From Methylococcaceae bacterium (GTDB taxonomy: Bacteria; Pseudomonadota; Gammaproteobacteria; Methylococcales; Methylomonadaceae): a DNA stretch of 64,000 nucleotides. The notes under the pieces were generated by a model, which was not told the origin of the DNA, ran no database searches, and saw only the letters and a program-made list of their open reading frames with translations. Made by a program: the position numbers and the translations under genes. How positions within the stretch are numbered: position 1 is the stretch's first letter; each line of letters opens with the position of its first letter. The stretch spans positions 1-64,000 of the forward strand of contig CANNKG010000001.1 of assembly GCA_947505105.1 (NCBI GenBank). Direction: 5' to 3'. Below are positions 35,370 through 44,621 of this stretch, piece by piece.

Positions 35370-38060
35370 TTATATGACCGATCTTTCCGAAACGCTAGTT
35401 ATTGATAACAAGGCTTTGATTTCAGGAATGCAAGAGCCGCAATTCGTTCCGGCTTTTAGGCATGCTCCTACCTCCTGGTAAGTTTTAAGACACTTTTCCT
35501 TTATTGCAGTCTTGATCGATTTGTCATCGACATTAAAACAAGCACAAACAATAGCACCAACCTCTGCTGAGCCAATAGGCGGTTCTCCGCTTAATAGGCT
35601 AATCCGCTCGAATTTATCGATTGTGGGCTTTGCAAATAAGCGACTGAGCCAACCCCGTTCTGGTAAGACATATTGCCTTGAAACCAATAAGATACTTTGC
35701 AGTTGTTGCTCCTGAAAACTAGCCGCCCGATAAATGCCCTGAGTAGCGTCTTCGTATTCTTGCCACTCTAGTTTTGGGCAGGATGCATCATCTAATTTTT
35801 CCTTGGCCCATATCGGCCAGTGTTCAGGCAAGGTTTCGCCTGCCAGTTCGTAACGGTAGCAATTTTCCCCCTTAACTTTAACCCAATAGTCGATATCATC
35901 AAAGGCAAGCTCTGCGCGCGTCAGCACAAATCCGTACCATAACGGTGAATAAGCGCTAATTGAAACCGGAGTTTGTTTGGCTTCAGGTTGTTTCGAGATC
36001 GGATCGACCACAGGATTGACCAGCGCGCCTACTCTGCCATGAGCTGCTAATTGAGACGTCCAATGCATTGGAATAAAAAGGCTGCCAATCTGTTGGCTCT
36101 CGGTTATGTGGACGCGCGCAAGCATGCTGCCCCAACGGCTTTGAATTCTCGCCAAGCTTTCGGGTAACAATCCTAAGCGCGAGGCATCCTCAGGATGGAT
36201 TTCGACGAAAGGTTCAGGTTTATGTTGATTTAATTTTGCCGCAAGCGCAGTACGGGTCATGGTATGCCATTGATCCCGGATACGCCCGGTATTCAAGGTC
36301 AACGGATAGGCCTGATCCGGCAAGTTAACCGGAGTACGAGGCGTTATGGCGATAAATTGCGCTTTACCTGAAGCGGTAAAAAATGTCGGCTTATCGAATA
36401 GGCGTTTACGGCCATCAGGATAATCCTGATTCACGGGCCATTGAATCGGTTGTAGTTTGTCATAGTCGGTTTGGCTAATATTGGCTAGGCCTGAAATATC
36501 AAAATCACGCACCCCATGTTCCAGATCGTTTTCGAAACCTGACAGAGCCGCATGTTCTCGAAAAATATCAGCTACTGATTGATAGGCAAACGCCTTGGCA
36601 AAACCCATCCGCTGGGCAATTTGGCTAATAATCCACCAATCAGGTTTCGCCATCCCAGCTGCGTTCAATAAAGCCCGTTGCCGCGAAATACGACGTTCCG
36701 AATTGGTGACGGTGCCGTCTTTTTCACTCCAGCCTTGGGCCGGCAGCAAAACATGTGCAAATGCGGAGGTGTCGGTCTGGGCGATACAATCGGACACCAC
36801 GACAAAATCGCAACGCTCGAGCGCCTGTTTTACTATATCGGCGTTGGGTAAACTCACCACCGGATTAGTCCCCATAATCCAAATCGCTTTTACTTTGCCG
36901 TCGTAAACCGCATCAAAGAGTTCTACCGCTGCGTAACCGGGTTTTTGAGCAATCCTGGTGCTACCCCAAAAACGCGCGACTCGCTCAATATCGGCAGAAT
37001 TACTAAAGTCCATATGCGCCGCCAATTGATTCGCAAGCCCCCCTACTTCGCGTCCCCCCATCGCATTGGGTTGCCCGGTCAACGAAAACGGCCCCATACC
37101 CGGCTGACCGATTTTCCCGGTCGCCAAATGGCAGTTTATGATGGCGTTGACTTTGTCGGTGCCTGACGATGACTGGTTAATGCCTTGACTAAAGAGACTC
37201 ATGACTTTTTCAGACTCGGCAAACCAAGCAAAGAAAAGCGCCAAGTCTTGTTCGGTTAATCGACACTGCTCAGCCAGCTGGGAAATCGTTGCGCTTGACT
37301 GGCTTGCTGCAGCAAGGGCGTCTGAAAAGCCTTCCGTAAACGAAGCAATATAGTCCTTAGCAATGGCGTCTTGCTGCTGCAAATACTGTAATAAACCGTT
37401 AAAAAGATGAGCATCAGTACCGGGTGCAATTGCCAAATGCAGATCGGCGATATCGCAGCTATTGGTTTTTCGGGGGTCGATCACCACTATTTTTAAAGCG
37501 GGGTTTGCGGTTTTTGCGGCACGAATTCGTTGAAAAATGACCGGATGACACCACGCGGCATTGGAGCCGATCAAGACAATCAGCTCGGCGTGTTCAAAAT
37601 CTTCATAGCACCCCGGCACGGTATCGCTGCCAAAGGCCCTTTTATGACCGGCGACCGTCGACGACATGCATAAGCGACTATTGGTGTCCATATTGCCGCC
37701 GCCGATAAAGCCCTTCATCAGCTTATTGGCAACGTAATAATCTTCGGTCAATAACTGCCCGGAGCCATAGAAGGCAACCGCTTCAGGGCCGAATTCCTCG
37801 ATAATGCCCGATAAGGTCTCGGCAACCTTATCGAGTGCTTCGTCCCACTCACAGTCTTTACCTAATATTTTGGGCTGCATCAGTCGACCGGTGAGTTCAA
37901 CAGTATCAGCCAACGCCGCCCCTTTAGAACAGAGTCGGCCAAAATTAGCTGGATGCTGCTTATCGCCTTGAATAAGCAGGCCGCTTTGTTGATTAACTTC
38001 GGCTTCGATACCACAACCCACACCACAGTATGGACAGGTTGTTTTTATAAGCTTGTGCAT
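35370..38060 (-). CDS. nasA: Assimilatory nitrate reductase catalytic subunit NasA
   Basis: The protein has 896 residues. The N-terminal [4Fe-4S] motif CPYCGVGCGIEAEV...GRLCSKG is followed by a molybdopterin oxidoreductase core (SRLCMSSTVAGH, IGSNAAWCHP, GINQSSSGTDK, TGQPNAMGGREVGG) and a molydopterin-dinucleotide-binding domain (TGRIRDQWHTMTRT). The C-terminal 60 residues form a BFD-type [2Fe-2S] domain (CACFNVD, GTNCGSC). This is the bacterial assimilatory enzyme that reduces nitrate to nitrite in the cytoplasm. The FAD oxidoreductase gene just upstream (23 bases) probably passes it electrons. A broken copy of its 3' end lies at 9419-9870. Confidence 0.95.
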   Translation of the reverse strand: MHKLIKTTCPYCGVGCGIEAEVNQQSGLLIQGDKQHPANFGRLCSKGAALADTVELTGRLMQPKILGKDCEWDEALDKVAETLSGIIEEFGPEAVAFYGSGQLLTEDYYVANKLMKGFIGGGNMDTNSRLCMSSTVAGHKRAFGSDTVPGCYEDFEHAELIVLIGSNAAWCHPVIFQRIRAAKTANPALKIVVIDPRKTNSCDIADLHLAIAPGTDAHLFNGLLQYLQQQDAIAKDYIASFTEGFSDALAAASQSSATISQLAEQCRLTEQDLALFFAWFAESEKVMSLFSQGINQSSSGTDKVNAIINCHLATGKIGQPGMGPFSLTGQPNAMGGREVGGLANQLAAHMDFSNSADIERVARFWGSTRIAQKPGYAAVELFDAVYDGKVKAIWIMGTNPVVSLPNADIVKQALERCDFVVVSDCIAQTDTSAFAHVLLPAQGWSEKDGTVTNSERRISRQRALLNAAGMAKPDWWIISQIAQRMGFAKAFAYQSVADIFREHAALSGFENDLEHGVRDFDISGLANISQTDYDKLQPIQWPVNQDYPDGRKRLFDKPTFFTASGKAQFIAITPRTPVNLPDQAYPLTLNTGRIRDQWHTMTRTALAAKLNQHKPEPFVEIHPEDASRLGLLPESLARIQSRWGSMLARVHITESQQIGSLFIPMHWTSQLAAHGRVGALVNPVVDPISKQPEAKQTPVSISAYSPLWYGFVLTRAELAFDDIDYWVKVKGENCYRYELAGETLPEHWPIWAKEKLDDASCPKLEWQEYEDATQGIYRAASFQEQQLQSILLVSRQYVLPERGWLSRLFAKPTIDKFERISLLSGEPPIGSAEVGAIVCACFNVDDKSIKTAIKEKCLKTYQEVGACLKAGTNCGSCIPEIKALLSITSVSERSVI

Positions 38061-38082
38061 AAGTAAATCTCTTTATACTTGG

Positions 38083-39309
38083 CTAACCTAATGATCGCGT
38101 AAACGCTCGACCAAAAATCAAGCTGTTCCGAATGCCTGAAATATTCTGTTTATTTTCAAGTAACTCCTGATACCAGTGACCATCCTGGGTATCTCCATAC
38201 AAGACAGCGCCTTGCAGTTTATTGTCTTTGAGCAGAAGTTTTTTGTAATTGCCCATCGCAGGATCGGTAAAGCGAATCACCTCAGACTGTTGATCGCCTA
38301 AAAAATCGCCGATTGAAAACAGATTAATCCCGGTCACTTTCAGTTTGGTCGCAGTCGGAAGGGTTTTATATTCGGCAACCCCGTGGGCGCTGAGATGATT
38401 GGCGCAAACTTTAGCCTGTTCAAATAATGGCGCGACCAAACCAAAGGTTTGACCCCGATGTTGAATACATTCACCGACCGCATAGATACACGGATCATAA
38501 CTTTGTAGGGTATCGTTGACTACAATCCCCCGTTCGCAATAGAGTCCAGCCTGTTTCGCAAGAGAAATGTTCGGCTGCACGCCAACCGCAAAAACAAATA
38601 AATCGCAATCGACTTCACTGCCGTCATCAAAACTCACCGCCCGGATATGCTGAGCTTGATCACCGAGCAAGGCCTCAGTTTTAGCCGCCATTTTAAATTT
38701 CAAACCGCGTTTAACTAATTCTGCTTGCAGCATTTCACCGGCTTGTTTATCTATCTGGCGATTCAGCAAGACCTCATTATTGTGAATAACCCTGACCTCC
38801 ATACCTCTCAATAGCAGGCCATTTGCAGCTTCCAAGCCCAACAATCCACCCCCGAGCACCACCGCTTTGCGATGACTTTGACTATAGGCCAGCATGGTAT
38901 TGACATCGACGATATCTCGAAAACTAATTACGCCATCCAGATCGTTGCCTTGAATATCCGGAACCACAGGCCTTGAGCCGGTCGCGATCAGTAGGCGGTC
39001 ATATTCGGCGGTAGTTCCGTCCTGCGCATAGACTTTACATTGCCCACGCTCGATGCGCACGACCGCCTTATCGGGACCCGCATGGAGCGTAATCCCATGC
39101 TCCCGATACCATTTTCTATCATTGATGACGATGTCTTCGATAGTCTTTTCGCCGCAAAGCACCGCAGAGAGCATGATCCTGTTGTAATTGCCATAGGGTT
39201 CGGCCCCGAACACGGTAATCTCGTATTTATCGGGCGCTGAGAGTAATAACTCTTCAATCGTGCGCATACCCGCCATGCCGTTGCCGATCACTACTAATCT
39301 TTGTTTCAT
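38083..39309 (-). CDS. FAD/NAD(P)-dependent oxidoreductase, NasB/NirB N-terminal type
   Basis: The start at 39309 follows CAGGTGA and gives 408 residues beginning MKQRLVVIGNGMAGM. The FAD-binding GNGMAG, the NAD(P)-binding VVLGGGLLGLEAANGLLLRG and IYAVGECIQHRGQ are in order, and the C terminus is a nitrite-reductase-like dimerisation domain. It aligns by eye with the first half of NirB in the same operon and lacks any Fe-S cysteines. It is therefore the likely electron donor subunit for NasA, taking electrons from NAD(P)H. It lies between the phzF-like gene and nasA in one operon. Confidence 0.88.
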   Translation of the reverse strand: MKQRLVVIGNGMAGMRTIEELLLSAPDKYEITVFGAEPYGNYNRIMLSAVLCGEKTIEDIVINDRKWYREHGITLHAGPDKAVVRIERGQCKVYAQDGTTAEYDRLLIATGSRPVVPDIQGNDLDGVISFRDIVDVNTMLAYSQSHRKAVVLGGGLLGLEAANGLLLRGMEVRVIHNNEVLLNRQIDKQAGEMLQAELVKRGLKFKMAAKTEALLGDQAQHIRAVSFDDGSEVDCDLFVFAVGVQPNISLAKQAGLYCERGIVVNDTLQSYDPCIYAVGECIQHRGQTFGLVAPLFEQAKVCANHLSAHGVAEYKTLPTATKLKVTGINLFSIGDFLGDQQSEVIRFTDPAMGNYKKLLLKDNKLQGAVLYGDTQDGHWYQELLENKQNISGIRNSLIFGRAFTRSLG

Positions 39310-39339
39310 AAAATTCACCTGAAAATCATTCACCTTGAC

Positions 39340-40254
39340 TCAAATATGCATCATCCCTTCCGCCGAAATCACCGCCTGCCCGCCGACCCGAATGGTCAGC
39401 AGTTCTTCGCGCTTATTGTCCATTTCAATATAAATCACGCTACGACGGGACTTTTCCTCCCCTCTATCAAGCGTGAATACATGGGTTCCCTTCTGGGTAT
39501 GCTCAAAGGAACATAAATAGGCGCATAAGGCCGGCACTGCACTACCGACCGGCGGGTCATCATGCAAACCAATACGCGGTCCTAACAGGCGCGCATGAAA
39601 ATCTGAATCTTGATGCGGGGTATGCGGTGCGAACAGCAAAATTTCCTGCGCGGCAGTTTGCGGCGCAATCGACTGGCTCCAGGCGGCATAGTTAAATTTA
39701 GCTTTTCGCACCGAGTCATATTGCCAAACCGGCACGATCAAATACGGAAAACCGCATGAGACCAGACGCGGCGCATATTTTTTATGGTCGAGTTCAGCTT
39801 GTTTAATGCCGAGAAATTGCGCTAACTCCTCATCACTCGGTGCAAAGCGGTCAATCACCGACGCTGTGCGCCGCGTAAATTGCACGAAGCTTGGCATGCC
39901 GTTTTCGCTCGAAATATTGACTTCGATGAGACCTGCAGGCTGCTCAAAAATCAGCGGCGTGATCGATTCAGACAAGTCGATATGGCCCGAAATCCCCAAT
40001 ACATACGCCGCAGCAATAATCGGATGCCCCGCAAAGGCAATTTCGGCAGTGGGTGAAAAAATCCGCATGCGGTAGTGGTTTTTGGCGCTATTGGAACGAA
40101 AAATAAACACGCTTTCAGTCAAGTTAAGTTCGCGGGCGATCAACGTCATCGTGTTATCGTCCAGCCCTGCGGCATTTGGGAACACCGCAATTTGCGCACC
40201 ACTGAACAGGTGTTGGGTAAATACGTCGGCGATATAATAACGGTAGTTATTCAT
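39340..40254 (-). CDS. PhzF-family isomerase
   Basis: The start at 40254 (MNNYRYYIADVF) gives 304 residues. Family marks are FSGAQIAVF, LTESVFIF with the catalytic Glu, IFSPTAEIAFAGHPIIAAAYVL and a late GSAVPALCAYLC. PhzF enzymes are diaminopimelate-epimerase-fold isomerases; only some act in phenazine synthesis and most have unknown substrates. There is no other phz gene here. Its start overlaps the nirD stop (ATGAATAA), so it is co-translated with nitrite reductase. It may detoxify or repair a metabolite linked to nitrogen assimilation, but that is speculation. Confidence 0.85.
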   Translation of the reverse strand: MNNYRYYIADVFTQHLFSGAQIAVFPNAAGLDDNTMTLIARELNLTESVFIFRSNSAKNHYRMRIFSPTAEIAFAGHPIIAAAYVLGISGHIDLSESITPLIFEQPAGLIEVNISSENGMPSFVQFTRRTASVIDRFAPSDEELAQFLGIKQAELDHKKYAPRLVSCGFPYLIVPVWQYDSVRKAKFNYAAWSQSIAPQTAAQEILLFAPHTPHQDSDFHARLLGPRIGLHDDPPVGSAVPALCAYLCSFEHTQKGTHVFTLDRGEEKSRRSVIYIEMDNKREELLTIRVGGQAVISAEGMMHI

Positions 40255-40582
40255 GGCTGAGCCCCACAAGAATTCGGTTATCTTCAACCCGCACTGGATA
40301 GGTCGGAAGGCTAAGCGCTGCATCTTCGAAACAGCGTCCGGTAGTCAAGCTGTAATGCTGCTTGTATAGAGGTGAAGCGACCATCGGTTCACCGTTTAAA
40401 TCCCCGATCAAACCGCGCGACATCACATTGGCTGCGCCGATCGGATCGAAATTGCCGACGGCATAGACCTGTTGTAATTTCGGAATATAAAACAGTGCGA
40501 CTTGCACCTCTCCGACCAGTGCGCACACTCCGGAATCGGGTTGTAAGTCATCGACCGCGCAGACATCTATCCAGCTGTTCAT
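40247..40582 (-). CDS. nirD: Nitrite reductase small subunit NirD
   Basis: This Rieske-fold protein has 111 residues: VCALVGEVQVALFYIP, VYAVGNFDPIGAANVMSRG and SPLYKQHYSLTTGRC. As in other NirD proteins the cluster-binding Cys and His pairs are absent, so it binds no iron-sulfur cluster and serves as structural partner of NirB. It overlaps the end of nirB by four bases and the start of the phzF-like gene by eight, marking a tightly coupled run of three genes. Confidence 0.93.
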   Translation of the reverse strand: MNSWIDVCAVDDLQPDSGVCALVGEVQVALFYIPKLQQVYAVGNFDPIGAANVMSRGLIGDLNGEPMVASPLYKQHYSLTTGRCFEDAALSLPTYPVRVEDNRILVGLSHE

Positions 40583-43122
40583 GCTCCAGCCTCCTCAACT
40601 AAAGTAAAATGCCGCCGCTCATTTAGCTTGGCCGGACGAGGCTGGCCGCGTTCTTCAACAAACACAATATTCTGATCGGCTTGATCGCTATTGATAAAGT
40701 GGCGGAAGCGTTTTAAGCGCTGTTCATCTTGCAGAGTGGTTTGCCATTCGCATTGATAGCTGGCGATAATATGGCCCATTTGCTGTTCAAGCTCTGCACC
40801 GAGTCCCAACTTGTCGTCGATAACGACTGCTTTGAGATAATCCAGCCCGCCTTCCATGTTTTCCATCCAGACCGAGGTGCGTTGCAGACGTTCGGCGGTT
40901 CGTGCATAAAAAATCAAGACCCGGTCGATATATTTAATCAATGTGTCCTTGTCGAGATTGGTCGCAAACAAATCGGCATGACGAGGTTTCATACCGCCAT
41001 TGCCGCACACATAGAGATTCCAGCCGCCTTCGGTCGCGATAATCCCGATATCCTTGCTCTGGGCTTCCGCGCATTCGCGGGTACATCCCGACACTGCAAA
41101 TTTGATTTTATGCGGCGCACGCAGACCCTTGTAACGATTCTCCAATTCAATCGCCAGACCCGTACTATCATCAACGCCGTATCGGCACCACGTACTACCG
41201 ACGCATGATTTAACCGTGCGCAGCGATTTACCGTAAGCGTGACCGGTTTCAAACCCTACCGCAATTAGTTCTTGCCAGATTAACGGCAATTGTTCAACCC
41301 GCGCGCCGAATAAATCGACGCGCTGGCCGCCGGTGATTTTAGTGTAGAGTTGGTATTTTTTGGCGACCTGACCCAATACAATCAAGCCGTCCGGAGTAAT
41401 TTCGCCACCCGGCACGCGTGGCACGATTGAGTAAGTACCGTCTTTCTGCATATTGGCAAGGAAGGTGTCATTGGTATCCTGTAAACCAACGTGCTCTTGT
41501 TTGAGAATATAGTCGTTCCAATACGAGGCTAAAATCGATCCGACCGCCGGTTTACAAATTTCGCAGCCTAAACCGCGTCCGTGTTTGTCGAGTAATTCAT
41601 CAAAGGTTTTAATGCTCTCGACCCGGATCAGCGTATAAAGATCTTGGCGGGTGTGCGGAAAATGCTCGCAAATATCGGTATTAACTTCGACCCCGGCTTT
41701 TTTCAATTCGCAATCGAGCACCGATTTCAACAAGGCACCACAGCCACCGCAGCCGGTTCCGGCTTTGGTTTCGGTTTTCAAGGCCGAGACCGTGTTACAG
41801 CCGCCCGCAATCGCAGCGCAAACCTCGCCCTTGCTAACCGCGTAGCAAGAACAGATTTGCGCCGAATCCGGCAAGGCATCAGGCCCCAAACCAACCGATT
41901 GATCGGAACGCGGCGGTAAAATTAATGAATCGGGATTTTCTGGGAGTTCTATCCGGCTTAAACAGTATTGCAACAAGGTACTGTAGCCATTCGCATCACC
42001 GACCAGCACAGCACCCAACAGATATTTGTTGTCGTTACTGACTACCAGACGCTTATAAATTTCGGAACGTCCATCCTGATAGGTGTAAACCAGAGCACTC
42101 GGCGTTTTGGCATGCGCATCGCCGATGCTCGCCACATCAACGCCCATCAATTTCAATTTGGTGCTCATATCCGCACCCGTGAAAGCTTGTTGCTGATCCG
42201 ATAAATGCGCCACAACTGTTCGCGCCATACTATAACCCGGTGCGACCAGACCGAAAATTTGCCCGTTCCATAACGCGCATTCGCCAATCGCGTAAATATC
42301 GGGATCGTTAGTTTGGCAGGCATTGTTAATCACAATACCGCCGCGCTGACCCACTTCCAGATCAGAAGCTCGTGCGATATCATCACGCGGACGAATCCCG
42401 GCAGAAAACAGAATCAGGTCGGTTTCGAGCTCCTCGCCGTCGGTGAAACACATTTTATGTACGCACTGTTCACCGTCGATGATTTGGGCGGTATTTTTGC
42501 CGGTATGGACGGTCACGCCGAGCGCGCTGATTTTATGTTTCAACATCGCGCCGCCGCCTTCATCCAATTGCACCGCCATCAAGCGTGGCGCAAATTCGAC
42601 GACATGCGTTTCAAGGCCTAAGTCTTTCAAGGCCTTAGCGGCTTCAAGTCCGAGCAGTCCACCGCCGACCACGGTGCCGATTTTCGATTTTGCGGCGGCA
42701 GTTTGAATCGCCTCCAAATCTTCAATGGTCCGATACACCAGACATTGAGTGCGCTCATGCCCCGGCACCGGCGGTACAAACGGATAGGAGCCGGTCGCCA
42801 AGACGATTTTGTCGTAGTGGACGACCAAGCCTTGTGCCGAAATAACTTGTTTTTGAGCGCGATCAATCGTAACGGCCCGGTCGGACAGGTGGATCGTGAT
42901 GCCATGTTCTTCAAAAAAATTATCCGGAACCAAGGTCAAATCTTCAGCGGTTTTGCCGGTGAAATATTCGGATAAATGCACGCGGTCATAAGCAACACGC
43001 GGCTCTTCACAAAACGTGATAATGTCGTAATGGTCTTTTGCCGTGCTGGCGACCAATCCGGCCAAAAAATGCTGGCCCACCATGCCGTTGCCGATCACAA
43101 CTAAGGTTTGTTTAGGGCTCAT
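40579..43122 (-). CDS. nirB: NADH-dependent nitrite reductase large subunit NirB
   Basis: The protein has 847 residues, the usual size. The FAD/NADH part (about 1-400) contains VVIGNGMVGQHF and VVGGGLLGLEAAKAL. A BFD-type [2Fe-2S] domain follows (CSCYAVSKGE...GTGCGGCGALL). The ferredoxin-like half domain precedes a sulfite/nitrite reductase domain with the siroheme-[4Fe-4S] motif CVGSTWC...SGCTREC. It reduces nitrite to ammonium in the cytoplasm with NADH and pairs with NirD. It is preceded by a porin gene with a terminator-like hairpin between them, so nirB may have its own promoter or receive read-through from nrtABCD. Confidence 0.96.
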   Translation of the reverse strand: MSPKQTLVVIGNGMVGQHFLAGLVASTAKDHYDIITFCEEPRVAYDRVHLSEYFTGKTAEDLTLVPDNFFEEHGITIHLSDRAVTIDRAQKQVISAQGLVVHYDKIVLATGSYPFVPPVPGHERTQCLVYRTIEDLEAIQTAAAKSKIGTVVGGGLLGLEAAKALKDLGLETHVVEFAPRLMAVQLDEGGGAMLKHKISALGVTVHTGKNTAQIIDGEQCVHKMCFTDGEELETDLILFSAGIRPRDDIARASDLEVGQRGGIVINNACQTNDPDIYAIGECALWNGQIFGLVAPGYSMARTVVAHLSDQQQAFTGADMSTKLKLMGVDVASIGDAHAKTPSALVYTYQDGRSEIYKRLVVSNDNKYLLGAVLVGDANGYSTLLQYCLSRIELPENPDSLILPPRSDQSVGLGPDALPDSAQICSCYAVSKGEVCAAIAGGCNTVSALKTETKAGTGCGGCGALLKSVLDCELKKAGVEVNTDICEHFPHTRQDLYTLIRVESIKTFDELLDKHGRGLGCEICKPAVGSILASYWNDYILKQEHVGLQDTNDTFLANMQKDGTYSIVPRVPGGEITPDGLIVLGQVAKKYQLYTKITGGQRVDLFGARVEQLPLIWQELIAVGFETGHAYGKSLRTVKSCVGSTWCRYGVDDSTGLAIELENRYKGLRAPHKIKFAVSGCTRECAEAQSKDIGIIATEGGWNLYVCGNGGMKPRHADLFATNLDKDTLIKYIDRVLIFYARTAERLQRTSVWMENMEGGLDYLKAVVIDDKLGLGAELEQQMGHIIASYQCEWQTTLQDEQRLKRFRHFINSDQADQNIVFVEERGQPRPAKLNERRHFTLVEEAGA

Positions 43123-43159
43123 GAGTCACCTCGGATAAATTCATCTGCTAAAAGAGCTG

Positions 43160-43190
43160 AAAAGGGTGGGCAGAAAAGCCTTGCCTACCC
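43160..43190 (-). terminator. Intrinsic terminator between porin gene and nirB
   Basis: On the minus strand, GGGTAGGCA (43190-43182) pairs with TGCCCACCC (43172-43164), nine pairs with one G-U, and is followed at once by TTTTC. This is a fair intrinsic terminator just after the porin stop at 43208 and may reduce read-through into nirB. Confidence 0.6.
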
Positions 43191-43207
43191 TACATCTGCG
43201 TATTTCC

Positions 43208-44479
43208 TTAAAAGCTAACATTGCCCTGCAACCAGATTTTCTGGGTATCGGTGCCGAATTGATCGGCATCGTAATAGGCATATTTTGCTAAGACGCTGTA
43301 GTGTTTACCGAATTTCTTCAACACTTGCGCATTTATTTCCTGGCCGTAATGCAATCCGCCGGTATCGTCAGTAAAGTCGTGGTAAACCGCAGTCGCAATT
43401 AAGGTCCCTTGCATAAACATCCCGGTCACGCTGCCGAATACATCTCGGATACCGTCTTTTGGCGTGATCAGGAATAAATCGGCCCACCCTTGGAACGCAT
43501 GGTTGGTTCCGAGCGGAGTATCGAAGGTTTTATTAACCCCAAAACCATTCAGCTGTTCGACCGCACCCTGGAAGGTATAATTGAACGCCGTAAAACCACC
43601 CATAAAGTTAAAGCGATCCGCTTGGTATTGGGTAACCCCATGACCGTAATCCTGCTGATTACCCCATTCCGCGGTATAGACCAGTCCATAATCTTCGTTG
43701 ATTTTGTAGGTGTCACCCGGCTTTTGATAGTTAGTAAAGCGTAGCCCGTAGGTCTGGCTGGATTTTTCAAAATTCTCCTTTTCGGTATAATCCAGCCAGT
43801 AGCCGTAAGCTACGGCATTGCCGTAATCGCCGACCTTGTAACTAATATTTAGAATCGGCGCCTCAATATTTTCGGTCGTCGCGGTAATGCTCTGGATATT
43901 GCCGATATAGCCAACATTGACGACCAAGCCGAATAATTGCTGATTAGTGTGAGTAATCAGCACCGAGTCATAAGTCATTTCCATCTGCCGCCAGCCGACG
44001 TTACCTATAAAGCGGTCATCATCAAACTTGATGCGCTGCCGTCCTCCTTTCACGACGGTATCGGGAATGCCTTCATAGCTGATCCATAATTGATTTAATT
44101 CACTCCGGTCCGGGTCGGCAATCGTCGAATAGCCGGTATTGCCATTGCGGGTACTGTTGTAATCTTCCTGCATGGCAAGGTTACCTTCGTATTCGGCGTA
44201 ACCTTGCACGCCGTAAAACTTGGGCGATAACAAACCCAAACGCAAGCGCGCGGTATTGCCGTTGGCAGTATGTTGCTTGCCCTGATCCTGATTGACGTTT
44301 TCCCAACGGTAATTCAGGTCGAATTTAATCGCGCCGTTATTGCCGTAATGGTAAAAATTCAACGCATCTTCAACCGATTGCGTTACCGAAACGGCTGACG
44401 CCGGACCGCTAAACTGCAGGAATGACAGCAATGCCGCCGGAAGATAAATGCTAACGCTTTGGTGCTGTAGTTTTGGCAT
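43208..44479 (-). CDS. Alginate-export-type outer membrane porin in nitrate operon
   Basis: The start at 44479 (MPKLQHQSVSIYL) follows AGGGGGC and gives 423 residues with a signal peptide ending near GPASAVS. A longer frame exists but lacks such a site. The rest is beta-strand rich with alternating aromatic residues (FDLNYRWENVN, GYAEYEGNLAMQ, LWISYEG) and ends in VSF, the typical terminal Phe of outer-membrane barrels. It matches the alginate export family by pattern, yet no alginate genes are near. Between nrtCD and nirB, a role in passage of nitrate or nitrite across the outer membrane is plausible. Confidence 0.8.
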   Translation of the reverse strand: MPKLQHQSVSIYLPAALLSFLQFSGPASAVSVTQSVEDALNFYHYGNNGAIKFDLNYRWENVNQDQGKQHTANGNTARLRLGLLSPKFYGVQGYAEYEGNLAMQEDYNSTRNGNTGYSTIADPDRSELNQLWISYEGIPDTVVKGGRQRIKFDDDRFIGNVGWRQMEMTYDSVLITHTNQQLFGLVVNVGYIGNIQSITATTENIEAPILNISYKVGDYGNAVAYGYWLDYTEKENFEKSSQTYGLRFTNYQKPGDTYKINEDYGLVYTAEWGNQQDYGHGVTQYQADRFNFMGGFTAFNYTFQGAVEQLNGFGVNKTFDTPLGTNHAFQGWADLFLITPKDGIRDVFGSVTGMFMQGTLIATAVYHDFTDDTGGLHYGQEINAQVLKKFGKHYSVLAKYAYYDADQFGTDTQKIWLQGNVSF

Positions 44480-44621
44480 AAAGCCCCCTGTATAGAAATC
44501 GATAACGGCCATGCATCTGGCAGCCTGGCTAAGATTTAGGTAAGACCTTCCCCTAGGCGGGGTAAAGACCGCGCCTAAAAGTGATCGAATGATTAATTCA
44601 GAGTATATTAGTTGCTGAAGT

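Noticed and set aside
39340-40254. Phenazine biosynthesis
   Set aside because: A lone PhzF-fold gene without phzA-G; this family is widespread with other roles.
40729-41208. 159-codon open frame opposite nirB, with several others at 41644-42975
   Set aside because: These are shadows of the nirB coding sequence; they have no ribosome binding sites or recognisable domains.
43208-44479. Alginate production locus
   Set aside because: Only the porin resembles alginate export; no alg genes are near and the context is nitrate assimilation.
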